Assembly (NCBI GenBank): GCA_964563395.1
Contig: CAZLWK010000011.1
Coordinates: 1-64,000, forward strand
Direction: 5' to 3'
DNA from: JBEVOS01 sp964563395
GTDB lineage: Bacteria; Pseudomonadota; Alphaproteobacteria; Caulobacterales; Aquidulcibacteraceae
DNA: 64,000 nt
Made by a program: the position numbers and the translations under genes. Shown here piece by piece: positions 25,190 to 34,392 of this stretch. Numbering within the stretch: position 1 is the first letter of the stretch; every line of letters starts with the position of its first letter. The notes under the pieces are model-generated. The model saw only the letters and a list, made by a program, of their open reading frames with translations. It did not search any database and was not told the origin of the DNA.

Positions 25190-27696
25190 GCGAGGCCGGA
25201 TAGCTTTTGAACGCGCCGGGCATGTGCGCCTTGTAGGAAATAGCGCGCGGAGATCGCATCGGAGAGGCGCATGAGAATTTGCTCAAGGGCCAGAATGTCC
25301 GCGCCGGTGAGCGCATGCGCGTTATGGGCGCCCACCGCGGCTTCGAGCTGCAGAATGAGCCTGTGCGGTTCCTCCGGCACCCCGTCGCTCTCCAGCTTCG
25401 GCAGCGCGTCGAGGTGATCGCGCATGATCCCCATCTGAAACGCGGCCGAGCGTGGGTTGTGCGGATCGAGCAATACCATGTCGCGCAGCGGCGTGCGCGC
25501 GAGGCCGGAGAGATAGCGCGAGCGATAGGTGATCTGCGAATCCACCAGATCGAGCAGCGCGTCGAGATCGTCGAGGCTGGAATCGTCGCCCGCGAGCGCG
25601 CGCGTGAAGCGGCAGGCTGCGATGGCGCGCTCGATGCGCCGGCCAAGATCGAGAAAACGCCAGCCGGCGAGGCGGTTCATGTTTTCCTGCGCCATGCCGG
25701 AAAGCGCGGCGAGCGCCACGATCGCGCGTTCGCTGCGCTCAAGGATGTCGATGCTGCGCGCCGCTTCCGGCGCATCGACCAGAAGGTCGTGCAAATCGTC
25801 GAACAGGCGCCACGCATCCGCTGAAAAGCGCTCGCGCGCCTTCGAGGCCGTGCGCGTGATCGCCTGCATCAGCGGGATCGCCGCGCCGGGCGCGGCGCGG
25901 TCATTGATCACGCGGCCGGCCACCGCCGCCGCGGGGGCGCCGCTGAGCTCGCGCGGCGCGCCGCCCCAGGCGATCAACAGATTGGCGAGGTGATTGAGCG
26001 TGACGCCCGCGCTGTGGCCGGCGCCGTCCGCCTCCATGAGGCTCGCGCCGAGCGAGCGCACCAGGCGCAGCGTCGCTTCCAGACGCTCGAGATAACGCCC
26101 CAGCCAATAGAGATTGTCCGCCGCGCGGCTCGGCAAATGGCCGGTGAGGCGGCGCACGCGCACATCGCTGTCGCCGGTGATCAGCGATACGCGCTCGACG
26201 GGCGCGTCCGAAAGCACCCAGACGTCGGTGGAGCGCACGCCTCCGCCCATCGAAATGGCGCGCGCATCGGCCTTGTCCGAGATGCGGCAGAAGCCGCCGG
26301 GCATCACCGCCCATCCGTCCGGCGTGGCGGCCGCATAGACGCGCAGCACGAACGGGCGCGGGCTCAAGCGGCCATTCTCATAGACCGGCGTGGTGGAAAG
26401 ACGCGCCACGTCCTGGCCGACATAATCGATCGGACGTTCGCGCAGCGCGTCGATCAGGGCGCCGCGCGCCAAGGGATCGAGCTTGGAGATGAGCTGTCCA
26501 GGCAGGGCTTGGGGCCCGAAAGCGTCTGCGATGGTGAGCGCGTCGAAATTGTCGAGCACATAATCGCGCTCGCGCGCCTGACCGCACCACCAGGTGGCGA
26601 CATTGGGCAAGATCAGATCGGCGCCGAAAAGGCGTTGCGCGAGCGCGGGCAAGAAGCCGAGCAGCGCGCGCGATTCCACCACCCCGCTGCCAGGCGCATT
26701 GGCGACCACCACGCCGCCGCGCCGCATCGCGTCGAGCAGCGAGGGCACGCCAAGCTGCGAGGCGCTGTTGAGCTCCAAGGGATCGATGAAATCGCCATCG
26801 ACCCGGCGCCACAGAACATCCGCGCGCTTGAGGCCCGCGATCGTGCGCACATGCACGTGCCCGTCGACGACGACGAGGTCTTCGCCTTCGACAAGCAGAA
26901 AGCCGAGATAGCGCGCCAGATGCGCCTGCTCGAAATAGGTTTCGCTATAGGGCCCCGGCGTCATCAGGCAGATGCGCGGGTCGGCGCGCGCGGCGCTGGC
27001 GGCGAGCCCCGCGCGAAACGCGCTGAAGAACGGCGCCAGCCGCTCCACGTTCATCTGCGTGTAGAGATCGGGGAACGCCCGCGAGAGGACGAGACGGTTC
27101 TCCAACGCATAGCCCGCGCCTGACGGCGCCTGCGTGCGATCGCCCAGCACCCACCAGCGCCCGTCAGGCCCGCGGCCAAGATCGGCGGCGTAGAGATGCA
27201 AATGGCGCCCGCCCGGCGGGTCGACGCCGATCATGGGGCGAAGGAAATCGCGCGAACCGGTGATCGCGGCCGCCGGCGCCCAACCTTGGCGCACGAAGTC
27301 GGCGGGGCCGTATATGTCCTTCAACAGATGTTCGAACAGCGTGGCGCGTTGAACGATGCCCGCGCTGATCTCCGCCCAATCCCGCGCCGATATCAAAACC
27401 GGCATGTGGCTCAGCGGCCAGAGCCGTTCGTGATCTTCGCCATAGACGCGGTGCGACACCCCGGCTTCGCGAATGTGCCGATCGGCGGCGGCGAAACTCT
27501 GCGTCATCGCCTCGGGCCCGAGCGCCGCCATCGCGGATAGGAGCGTGCGCCAAGCCGGGCGCGGGGCGCCGTCCGCGCCGATCAATTCATCGGGCGCGCC
27601 ATCGAGCGGGCGATAGTGCGTGAGCCACGCATTGAGCTGCGCTTGCGCCGCGTCCTGCGCGGATTTCGCTGAGCGCTGCTGCGGCACGCGTGTCAA
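25186..27696 (-). CDS. Circularly permuted ATP-grasp ligase fused to an alpha-E domain
   Basis: An 836-residue fusion. Residues 1 to about 500 are the circularly permuted type-2 ATP-grasp (older DUF404/DUF407), seen in YGPADFVRQGWAPAAAITGS, LGDRTQAPSGAGYALENRL and GPYSETYFEQAHLARYLGF. Residues about 515-836 are the helical alpha-E domain (DUF403): ADNLYWLGRYLERLEATLRL, GWRFLDLGRRIERAIAACRF and SRYLSGLARTPLRDMVLLD. In many genomes these are two genes. Predicted activity is ATP-dependent amide-bond formation, probably on a peptide or peptide-like substrate. Four-base overlaps on both sides show tight translational coupling with the two transglutaminase genes. Confidence 0.93.
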   Translation of the reverse strand: MTRVPQQRSAKSAQDAAQAQLNAWLTHYRPLDGAPDELIGADGAPRPAWRTLLSAMAALGPEAMTQSFAAADRHIREAGVSHRVYGEDHERLWPLSHMPVLISARDWAEISAGIVQRATLFEHLLKDIYGPADFVRQGWAPAAAITGSRDFLRPMIGVDPPGGRHLHLYAADLGRGPDGRWWVLGDRTQAPSGAGYALENRLVLSRAFPDLYTQMNVERLAPFFSAFRAGLAASAARADPRICLMTPGPYSETYFEQAHLARYLGFLLVEGEDLVVVDGHVHVRTIAGLKRADVLWRRVDGDFIDPLELNSASQLGVPSLLDAMRRGGVVVANAPGSGVVESRALLGFLPALAQRLFGADLILPNVATWWCGQARERDYVLDNFDALTIADAFGPQALPGQLISKLDPLARGALIDALRERPIDYVGQDVARLSTTPVYENGRLSPRPFVLRVYAAATPDGWAVMPGGFCRISDKADARAISMGGGVRSTDVWVLSDAPVERVSLITGDSDVRVRRLTGHLPSRAADNLYWLGRYLERLEATLRLVRSLGASLMEADGAGHSAGVTLNHLANLLIAWGGAPRELSGAPAAAVAGRVINDRAAPGAAIPLMQAITRTASKARERFSADAWRLFDDLHDLLVDAPEAARSIDILERSERAIVALAALSGMAQENMNRLAGWRFLDLGRRIERAIAACRFTRALAGDDSSLDDLDALLDLVDSQITYRSRYLSGLARTPLRDMVLLDPHNPRSAAFQMGIMRDHLDALPKLESDGVPEEPHRLILQLEAAVGAHNAHALTGADILALEQILMRLSDAISARYFLQGAHARRVQKLSGLA

Positions 27697-30600
27697 CCCG
27701 GCCGCGGGCGGCGCAAATCGAGCGTCAACGGAAAGCTCTCGTTCGGTTCTGCGCGCGGAACAGCCATGCGGCCGGGACTATGCCCGTGACTTTGAAACCG
27801 CGCCAGACGTCTCGCCTCGGCCTCGAACGCGTTCACCGGGAAGGTGTCGTAATTGCGCCCGCCAGGATGGGCGACATGGTAAACGCAGCCGCCGAGGCTG
27901 CGCTGGTTCCAGGTGTCGATGATGTCGAAGGTCAAGGGCGCGTCCACCGGCAGATGCGGATGCAGGCCGACGGCGGGCTTCCACGCCTTGTAGCGCACGC
28001 CCGCCACCGCTTCGCCGGAGGCGCCAGTCGGCGTCATCGGCATGCGCCGTCCATTGCAGGCGATGACATGGCGGCTGGGCTCGAACCCGAACACCTTGAC
28101 TTGCAGGCGCTCGACCGAGCTGTCGACATAACGCACCGTGCCGCCGATCGCGCCTTGCTCGCCCATCACATGCCAGGGCTCCAGCGCATGACGAACCTCC
28201 AGTGTGAGCGGCGCATGCACGATGCGTCCGTGCGCGGGAAAGCGGAATTCGTATTGCGCCACGAACCAATCTGGATCGAAGGCGTAGCCCGCGCCCTTGA
28301 GGTCGCCTAGCACATCGAGAAAATCCGCCCAGACGAAGTGTGGCAGCATGAATTTATCATGCAGCGCCGTGCCCCAGCGGGGCGCCGCGCCGTTCAAGGG
28401 CGTGCGCCAGAATTTCGCTACAAGCGCACGCAACAGCACTTGCTGCGCAAGGCTCATGCGCGCATCTGGCGGCATCTCGAAGCCGCGAAACTCGATCAGG
28501 CCGAGCCGCCCCGTCGGTCCGTCCGGCGAATAGAGCTTGTCGATGCACAATTCGGTGCGATGCGTATTGCCCGCCACGTCGACCAGCAGATTGCGCAACA
28601 ACCTGTCGATCAGCCAAGGCGGGGGCGGCGCGCCTTCGCCAGGCGCCGGAATCTGCGCGAGCGCGATCTCCAACTCGTAGAGAGAATCGTGGCGCGCTTC
28701 GTCGATGCGCGGGGCTTGGCTCGTCGGGCCGATGAAGAGGCCTGAAAAGAGATAGGAAAGCGAAGGATGCCGCAGCCAATAGAGTAGAAGGCTTTTCAGA
28801 AGATCCGGCCGCTGCAGGAAGGGAGAATCTTCCGCGCGCGCGCCGCCCAGGACGACATGATTGCCCCCGCCCGTGCCGGTATGGCGCCCGTCGGTCATGA
28901 ATTTGTCCGCGCCGAGGCGCGATTGGCGCGCCGCCTCGTAGAGCGCGCGCGTCGTTTCCACCGCCTCGCGCCAGGAGCGCGCGGTATGAATGTTCACCTC
29001 GATCACGCCGGGATCGGGCGTGACCTTGATCGTTTCGATGCGGGAATCCGCCGGCGGCGGATAGCCCTCGATGTGCACGGGCAGCTTGGTCTTGCGCGCG
29101 GCTGTTTCGATGGCGGCGATCAGTTCGAGATAATCCTCAAGCTGATCGAGCGGCGGCATGAACACGCAGAGGATTCCATCGCGCGGCTCGATCGAGAGCG
29201 CGGTGCGCACCGCGCCCTCCACGGCGCGCTGCTCCACTTGCGCTTGCTGATGCGGCGCGTCCGCGCCGCGTTCGAAGGCTTGCGGGCGGGGCGCCTCCTC
29301 GAAATCCGGCAGGGGCTCGGCGGGCGCGAACGGATCGGCCGGCATGAAGGGCGCGCGCGCTTCAGGCGCCACATAAGGCAGGCTCTCCAAGGGCAGACGA
29401 AAGCCGGCCGGCGAATCTCCCGGAATAAGGAACAGCGCTTCGCGGCGCAGACGCCATTTCTCGCTGCGCCAGCGCGAATCGCTTCCGCGCGCCTGCCAGG
29501 GCTGGATTGGCAGCACATAACCGGCCGGCTGCGTGAGGCCGTGCGCAAACGTACGGATCATGCGCGCGCGATCTTCCTCGTTCTCCAGTTTCGGATCGCT
29601 GGGCGTAAGGTTGAAGGGCAGCGTCGCTTCCTTCAGCGACCAATGCACCGGATCCTCAAAGGCCGGCATGAGATAGTCGGCGTCGAGCTTGAGCGCGGCG
29701 GTGAGCGCTTCGCCAAAGCGCTTGGCGTCGTCGCTGCGCGCGTCATGCGTGTCGTCCAGCGCCCCGATCAGCGTCTCGTCGCGCCAGATCGGCTTGCCGT
29801 CCTTGCGCCAATAGAGCGCGAACGCCCAGCGTGGCAGGCTTTCGCCCGGATACCATTTGCCTTGGCCATAATGCAGCAATCCGCCCTTGCCGAAGCGATC
29901 GCGTAAGCGACGAATGAGATCGTCCGCGAAGGCGCGCTTGGTGGGGCCCACGGCGTCCGAATTCCATTCCGCTGATTGGAAATCGTCGATGGAGACGAAG
30001 GTCGGCTCCCCGCCCATGGTGAGACGCACATCGCCGGCTTCAAGATCGGCGTCGACAGCTTCGCCCAGCGCGTCGAGCGCTGCCCATTTGTCGTCCTCGA
30101 ACGGCTTGGTGATGCGCACCGGCTCAACGAGGCGCGACACTTCCATGTGAAAGGAGAATTCGGTTTCGCACGGCTCGACGAGACCGCTGATCGGGGCGGC
30201 GGCGCGATAATGCGGCGTCGCCGCCAGCGGCAGATGGCCCTCGCCGCAGAAGAGGCCGGATGTGGCGTCGAGACCGATCCAACCCGCGCCAGGGATATAC
30301 ACTTCCGCCCAGGCATGCAGATCGGTGAAATCGTGATCCGTGCCCTTGGGCCCGTCGAGCGGCTCGATATCGGCGCGCAGCTGGATGAGATAGCCGGAGA
30401 CGAAACGCGCGGCGAGGCCGCGCCGGCGCAGAAGCTGCACCAGGAGCCATGCCGAATCGCGACACGAGCCGGCGCGCGCGCGCAGCGTCTCGTCCGGGCT
30501 TTGCACGCCCGGCTCCATGCGAATGAGGTAGCGAATGTCGTCCTGAAGGCGCGCGTTCAACGCCACAAGAAAGCCGATCGTGGATTTGGCTTCCGTGGGC

Positions 30601-31001
30601 ACGCTTTCGAGATAGGAGTCGAAATCCGCGCCCGTCTCCTCGCACTTAAGATACGCCTCCAATTCCTCGCGCAGCTCCGGCGCATAGGCGAAGGGCAAGG
30701 TCTCGGCTTCGGGCTCCACGAAAAAGTCGAACGGATTGATCACGGTCATCGCCGCGTGCAGATCCACTTCGACCGAGAATTCGCGCACTTTTTCCGGGAA
30801 CACGAAGCGCGCCAGCCAATTGCCGTGCGGGTCCTGCTGCCAGTTCACGAAATGATTGGCGGGGGACACCTTCAACGAATAGGCGTTGATCGGCGTGCGG
30901 CAGTGCGGCGCGGGCCGCAGCCTGATGGTTTGCGGACTGAGCGTGACGGGCCGCGCATAGACGTAGCGCGTCACGTGACGCAGCGCGGCGATGATTGTCA
31001 C
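27693..31001 (-). CDS. Large transglutaminase-family protein with DUF2126 region
   Basis: A 1102-residue protein. Residues about 1-290 are a transglutaminase module with Cys in RAGSCRDSAWLLVQLLRRRG, His in DLHAWAEVYIPGAG and Asp in WIGLDATSGL. Residues about 330-1102 are the long DUF2126 region (LTMGGEPTFVSIDDFQSAEW, LLHYGQGKWYPGESLPRWAF, DGRHTGTGGGNHVVLGG, RLGLIEFRGFEMPP), which contains a glutamine-synthetase-like or amidoligase-like pattern by position, though this is inference. It is first in the operon with the ATP-grasp/alpha-E gene and the smaller transglutaminase. Confidence 0.93.
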   Translation of the reverse strand: MTIIAALRHVTRYVYARPVTLSPQTIRLRPAPHCRTPINAYSLKVSPANHFVNWQQDPHGNWLARFVFPEKVREFSVEVDLHAAMTVINPFDFFVEPEAETLPFAYAPELREELEAYLKCEETGADFDSYLESVPTEAKSTIGFLVALNARLQDDIRYLIRMEPGVQSPDETLRARAGSCRDSAWLLVQLLRRRGLAARFVSGYLIQLRADIEPLDGPKGTDHDFTDLHAWAEVYIPGAGWIGLDATSGLFCGEGHLPLAATPHYRAAAPISGLVEPCETEFSFHMEVSRLVEPVRITKPFEDDKWAALDALGEAVDADLEAGDVRLTMGGEPTFVSIDDFQSAEWNSDAVGPTKRAFADDLIRRLRDRFGKGGLLHYGQGKWYPGESLPRWAFALYWRKDGKPIWRDETLIGALDDTHDARSDDAKRFGEALTAALKLDADYLMPAFEDPVHWSLKEATLPFNLTPSDPKLENEEDRARMIRTFAHGLTQPAGYVLPIQPWQARGSDSRWRSEKWRLRREALFLIPGDSPAGFRLPLESLPYVAPEARAPFMPADPFAPAEPLPDFEEAPRPQAFERGADAPHQQAQVEQRAVEGAVRTALSIEPRDGILCVFMPPLDQLEDYLELIAAIETAARKTKLPVHIEGYPPPADSRIETIKVTPDPGVIEVNIHTARSWREAVETTRALYEAARQSRLGADKFMTDGRHTGTGGGNHVVLGGARAEDSPFLQRPDLLKSLLLYWLRHPSLSYLFSGLFIGPTSQAPRIDEARHDSLYELEIALAQIPAPGEGAPPPPWLIDRLLRNLLVDVAGNTHRTELCIDKLYSPDGPTGRLGLIEFRGFEMPPDARMSLAQQVLLRALVAKFWRTPLNGAAPRWGTALHDKFMLPHFVWADFLDVLGDLKGAGYAFDPDWFVAQYEFRFPAHGRIVHAPLTLEVRHALEPWHVMGEQGAIGGTVRYVDSSVERLQVKVFGFEPSRHVIACNGRRMPMTPTGASGEAVAGVRYKAWKPAVGLHPHLPVDAPLTFDIIDTWNQRSLGGCVYHVAHPGGRNYDTFPVNAFEAEARRLARFQSHGHSPGRMAVPRAEPNESFPLTLDLRRPRPG

Positions 31002-31105
31002 ACGAATGCCTTTCGCGCCTCTTCAAGGCGCTCAAAACGTTATGGCCGCCCGCGCGGCGCAGCAAGCCGTTCGCGACCCAGCGCGGCGGCTTGCCCAAAT
31101 TGTGG

Positions 31106-32164
31106 TCATCCCACCGGTGCGTTCGGCTGCGACAAGCCAGCCGCCATCGCCGCCAGCGCTCCGTCCCGCTCAGCGCGATCACCCCGCACCAGCGCGTGCA
31201 CGAAGGCGAGCTTGGCGATCGCCACCGGCGAGAGCGCGAAGGGATAGAGGTCTGGCTGGCCCATGCTGCGGCTGATCGAATTCATCGCGTAGGTGAGCGG
31301 GATCCAAGCCTCGATCAGCTGATCGAGACGCGCGGCGCAATAGGGATCGAAGGCGATGTCGGCGGCGATGTCCGGCCCGTTGCGGCTCGCGGCGCTGAGC
31401 GACAGGCCGAACGCGGCCGCGGTCTCGAGCGTGTCGACCATGTGCAGATAATGCGCCCAGGTCTCGGCGAAATCCTCATGCGGATGCGACGAGGCGTAGG
31501 CGGAGATGTGGCGTTCGTCCCAATCGTTCGGCGCGCCGTGCGCGTAATGTCGTTGCAGCGCCGCCGTATAATCGGCGCGCTCGTCGCCGAACAGGGCGCG
31601 AAACGCCTCCAAACGATCTTGCGCCAGCACGTCCCAGAAATGGTGGCCCACTTCGTGCCGGAAATGGCCGAGCAGGGTGCGATAGGGCTCGTGCATGGCG
31701 GCGCGTTGCTTCTCGCGCTCCAAATCGTCCGCTTCCGCCAGATTGATGGTGACAAGACCCCCCTGATGCCCGGTGAACACGGGAGCGTCCGGCATCTCGG
31801 CGAGAAAATCGAAGGCCAGCCCGTCCTCGCGATCGCTTTTGTTTTGCAGCGGCAGGCCAAGACGCATCAGCCCATAGAACAGCCTGTGCTTGGCGATTTC
31901 GATGCGCCGCCATCGCGTGAGATTTTCCTCGACCGTCAAATCCGGCACCACGCGATTGTGCCGGCAGGCGGCGCAATAGAGCGCGCCTTCGGACGCGATC
32001 CAGACGCAGGACCCGTAACGGAGGTTGTCGCACAGGCGCGCGCCCTCCCGCGGGCGGAAGAGGCGCGTCTCAGGATCGTAGCAGAGCGGCGTCGCGCAGG
32101 AGGCGCAAAGCTGGGCTTCGAAATGCAGGGGCTGGCCGCAGCGCGGACACTCGAAGCGCTTCAT
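31106..32164 (-). CDS. Putative zinc-binding metallopeptidase with zinc-ribbon N-terminus
   Basis: A 352-residue protein started at ATG 32164 (MKRFECPRCGQPL). Residues 6-30 form a zinc ribbon (CPRC and CASC pairs) and a second cysteine cluster (CAAC) is near 65. The catalytic HEVGH is at about 170-174, and a likely third-ligand region is HPHEDFAETWAHYLHM near 225. It matches the DUF2248/putative zinc-binding peptidase group, known from comparative genomics to accompany the transglutaminase/ATP-grasp/alpha-E genes that lie immediately downstream here (104-base gap). Confidence 0.88.
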   Translation of the reverse strand: MKRFECPRCGQPLHFEAQLCASCATPLCYDPETRLFRPREGARLCDNLRYGSCVWIASEGALYCAACRHNRVVPDLTVEENLTRWRRIEIAKHRLFYGLMRLGLPLQNKSDREDGLAFDFLAEMPDAPVFTGHQGGLVTINLAEADDLEREKQRAAMHEPYRTLLGHFRHEVGHHFWDVLAQDRLEAFRALFGDERADYTAALQRHYAHGAPNDWDERHISAYASSHPHEDFAETWAHYLHMVDTLETAAAFGLSLSAASRNGPDIAADIAFDPYCAARLDQLIEAWIPLTYAMNSISRSMGQPDLYPFALSPVAIAKLAFVHALVRGDRAERDGALAAMAAGLSQPNAPVG

Positions 32165-32205
32165 CAATCGGCAACCGCGCCGGCGCGGGCGCGGTTCCGG
32201 CGCAC

Positions 32206-32526
32206 CTAGTGTTGGCTCTTGGGCATCCGCACGACGAGGCCGTCAAGATCGGCCGTGATCTTGATCTGGCAGGACAAGCGCGAGCTGTCCTCCACGTCAT
32301 TGGCGAAATCGAGCATGCTCTGCTCCATGCCGGAGGCTTCGCCCGTCTTGGCGCGCCAAGCCTCGTCCACATAGACGTGGCAGGTGGCGCAGGCGCAGGC
32401 GCCGCCGCAATCGGCGTCGATGCCGGGCACGGCGTTCTTCACAGCCGCCTCCATCACCGTCTGGCCCACGGGCGCGTCGATGACATGTTCCTTGCCGGTG
32501 TGCTCGATATAGGTGATCTTCGGCAT
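32206..32526 (-). CDS. 2Fe-2S ferredoxin (adrenodoxin/putidaredoxin type)
   Basis: A 106-residue electron carrier starting at ATG 32526 (MPKITYIEHTGKEHVID). Cluster ligands are C40, C46 and C49 (CGGACACATCHVY) and C86 (RLSCQIK). This is the vertebrate-type ferredoxin that passes electrons from a FAD reductase to a cytochrome P450 or other oxygenase. The reductase gene lies 33 bases upstream on the same strand, but no P450 gene is in the window. Confidence 0.95.
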   Translation of the reverse strand: MPKITYIEHTGKEHVIDAPVGQTVMEAAVKNAVPGIDADCGGACACATCHVYVDEAWRAKTGEASGMEQSMLDFANDVEDSSRLSCQIKITADLDGLVVRMPKSQH

Positions 32527-32559
32527 AAGCTCTCCCATCGCGCCGCGCCCCGTTGTGCT

Positions 32560-33798
32560 TCAGGCCGCTGCGACGATCTCCTTCATGGATTTCGACATAT
32601 CAGCGAGGACGTCCGGCGCAACACTTCTCCCGCGCTGCAGGAGCTGTTTGGCGCCTAAAAATTCTGCAGGCCGGTTAATCGCGTCCACCGCTATCAGCCG
32701 ATCGCCTTGGAAATAGAATGCGGCGAAGGAGCGCTCCTTCGGGTCCCCGCGCATCACCAGACGGTCATAGCCGTTGAACAGGCCGGCGATCTGCAGCTTC
32801 AGATCATATTGGTCCGACCAGAACCAGGGCGGCTCTTCCGTTGGGTGAGGCAAGCCAAGAATCGCCGCTGCGGCGATCTTCGCGCCCTCGATGGCGTTGT
32901 GCACGCTCTCAAGCCGGCCCATGCGCCCGCCATAATGAACGAGCGGGCGGCGTGCGCAGTCGCCGATGGCGTAAATGTTGGGATCGGAGGTGCGCATGTA
33001 CGTGTCGACGACGATCCCGTCCTCGACATTGAGCCCCGATTGCTGGGCGACGGCGGTTTCCGGCACGACGCCAATGCCAGCGATCACCAGGTCGGCGGCG
33101 ATGTCGGAGCCGTCGGCCAGGCCCACGGCGCGCACCCGGTCCGTGCCTTTGAGCACGGCGGCCTGCGTGGACAGCGCGAATCGCACGCCCCTGGCGACAT
33201 GCTCATCGAGGTAGAAGCCGGCAACTTCCGGGCTGGTCACGCGCGCCAAGGGGCGCATCGCGGCTTCCAGCACGGTGACGTCGAGGCCCTTCTTCCGCGC
33301 CACCGCCGCCACTTCGAGGCCGATGAAGCCCGCGCCGATCACCACCAACTTGGCCCCGGCGCTGAAATGCGCCCGGATCGCATCGACATCGGCGATGGTG
33401 CGCAGAACATGCACGCCAGCCAGATCGGCGCCCACCAAGGGCAATTTCCGTGGGCGCGCGCCGGTCGCGAAAATCAGGGAATCGTAGCCGAGCTCCTGCC
33501 CGCCTTCGAGCCGCACGCGGCGATTGGCCTTGTCGATCCAGACCACGCGCCGATTGGTCAAAAGCGCGACGTGCTCATGTTCATAGACATCGGCCGGCCG
33601 CAGCAGCACGCGCGCGGCGTCTACCTCGCCGGCCAGATAGGTTTTGGACAGCGGCGGGCGCTGATACGGCGCGTAGGGCTCGTCGCCGATGAGCGTGATT
33701 TCGATGTCGGGATCGCCGGCGCGCAGGCGTTGCGCGGCCTCGCCCCCCGCCTGCCCCGCGCCCACGATGACGACCCGCCTGGCCCGCCCAGCGCTCAA
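32560..33798 (-). CDS. FAD/NAD(P)H ferredoxin reductase
   Basis: A 412-residue pyridine-nucleotide-disulfide-type reductase of the rhodocoxin/putidaredoxin reductase class. The FAD-binding motif VVIVGAGQAGGEAAQRLR is at about 8-25, the NAD-binding motif KLVVIGAGFIGLEVAAVARK at about 146-165, and the FAD-contacting IYAIGDCARRPL near 275. It has no redox-active disulfide. It delivers electrons to the ferredoxin encoded next. It diverges from tsaE over about 130 bases. Confidence 0.94.
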   Translation of the reverse strand: MSAGRARRVVIVGAGQAGGEAAQRLRAGDPDIEITLIGDEPYAPYQRPPLSKTYLAGEVDAARVLLRPADVYEHEHVALLTNRRVVWIDKANRRVRLEGGQELGYDSLIFATGARPRKLPLVGADLAGVHVLRTIADVDAIRAHFSAGAKLVVIGAGFIGLEVAAVARKKGLDVTVLEAAMRPLARVTSPEVAGFYLDEHVARGVRFALSTQAAVLKGTDRVRAVGLADGSDIAADLVIAGIGVVPETAVAQQSGLNVEDGIVVDTYMRTSDPNIYAIGDCARRPLVHYGGRMGRLESVHNAIEGAKIAAAAILGLPHPTEEPPWFWSDQYDLKLQIAGLFNGYDRLVMRGDPKERSFAAFYFQGDRLIAVDAINRPAEFLGAKQLLQRGRSVAPDVLADMSKSMKEIVAAA

Positions 33799-33927
33799 AA
33801 CGGACGCTCCTGTCTCACCGGCTTCCCCCGCGGCGGTCGCTTTGTGACGGGATGAAGCGGGGAGCGCAAGGCCGCCGGCGCGGCGCGACTTGCTGGTGTC
33901 TCATTGGGCGGGCAGCATCCGCTCCAG

Positions 33928-34392
33928 ATGAGCGAAGCCGCCGCCGCCGATTCGCGTTTCCTGCCCGACGCGGACGCCACCGAGGCGCTGGGGCGCCGGC
34001 TTGGCGCGGCATTGCGGTCGGGAGACGTCGTGTGCCTGTGGGGCGGGCTCGGCGCCGGCAAGACCACGCTCGCCCGGGGCGCGATCGCCGGTTGGACCGG
34101 CGCCGACGAAGACGCCCCCAGCCCCACCTACACCCTGGTGCAGACCTATGAGGGGGCCCGCGGCCTCCTCTGGCACGCCGACCTCTACCGGCTGAAGGCG
34201 CCGGACGAGGCGGTTGAGTTGGGGCTTGAGGAGGCGTTCGCGGAGGCGGCTTGCCTCATCGAATGGCCGGAGCGGCTCGGTCCCTATCTGCCGCACGACC
34301 GATTGGACATTCATCTCGAACCGGACGATCAGGGCCGGCTGGTCCGGATCGAGCGGGTGGGGGCATGGGCGGAGCGCGCCGATGAGTTCTGA
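33928..34392 (+). CDS. tsaE: tRNA threonylcarbamoyladenosine biosynthesis ATPase TsaE
   Basis: A 154-residue ATPase needed with TsaB and TsaD to make t6A at position 37 of ANN-decoding tRNAs. Walker A is GGLGAGKTT at about 39-47. Other family pieces are SPTYTLVQTYEG, LLWHADLYRLKAPDEAVELG and CLIEWPERLG. ATG 33928 is chosen over an upstream TTG at 33904. Its end overlaps the next gene by 11 bases. Confidence 0.95.
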   Translation: MSEAAAADSRFLPDADATEALGRRLGAALRSGDVVCLWGGLGAGKTTLARGAIAGWTGADEDAPSPTYTLVQTYEGARGLLWHADLYRLKAPDEAVELGLEEAFAEAACLIEWPERLGPYLPHDRLDIHLEPDDQGRLVRIERVGAWAERADEF

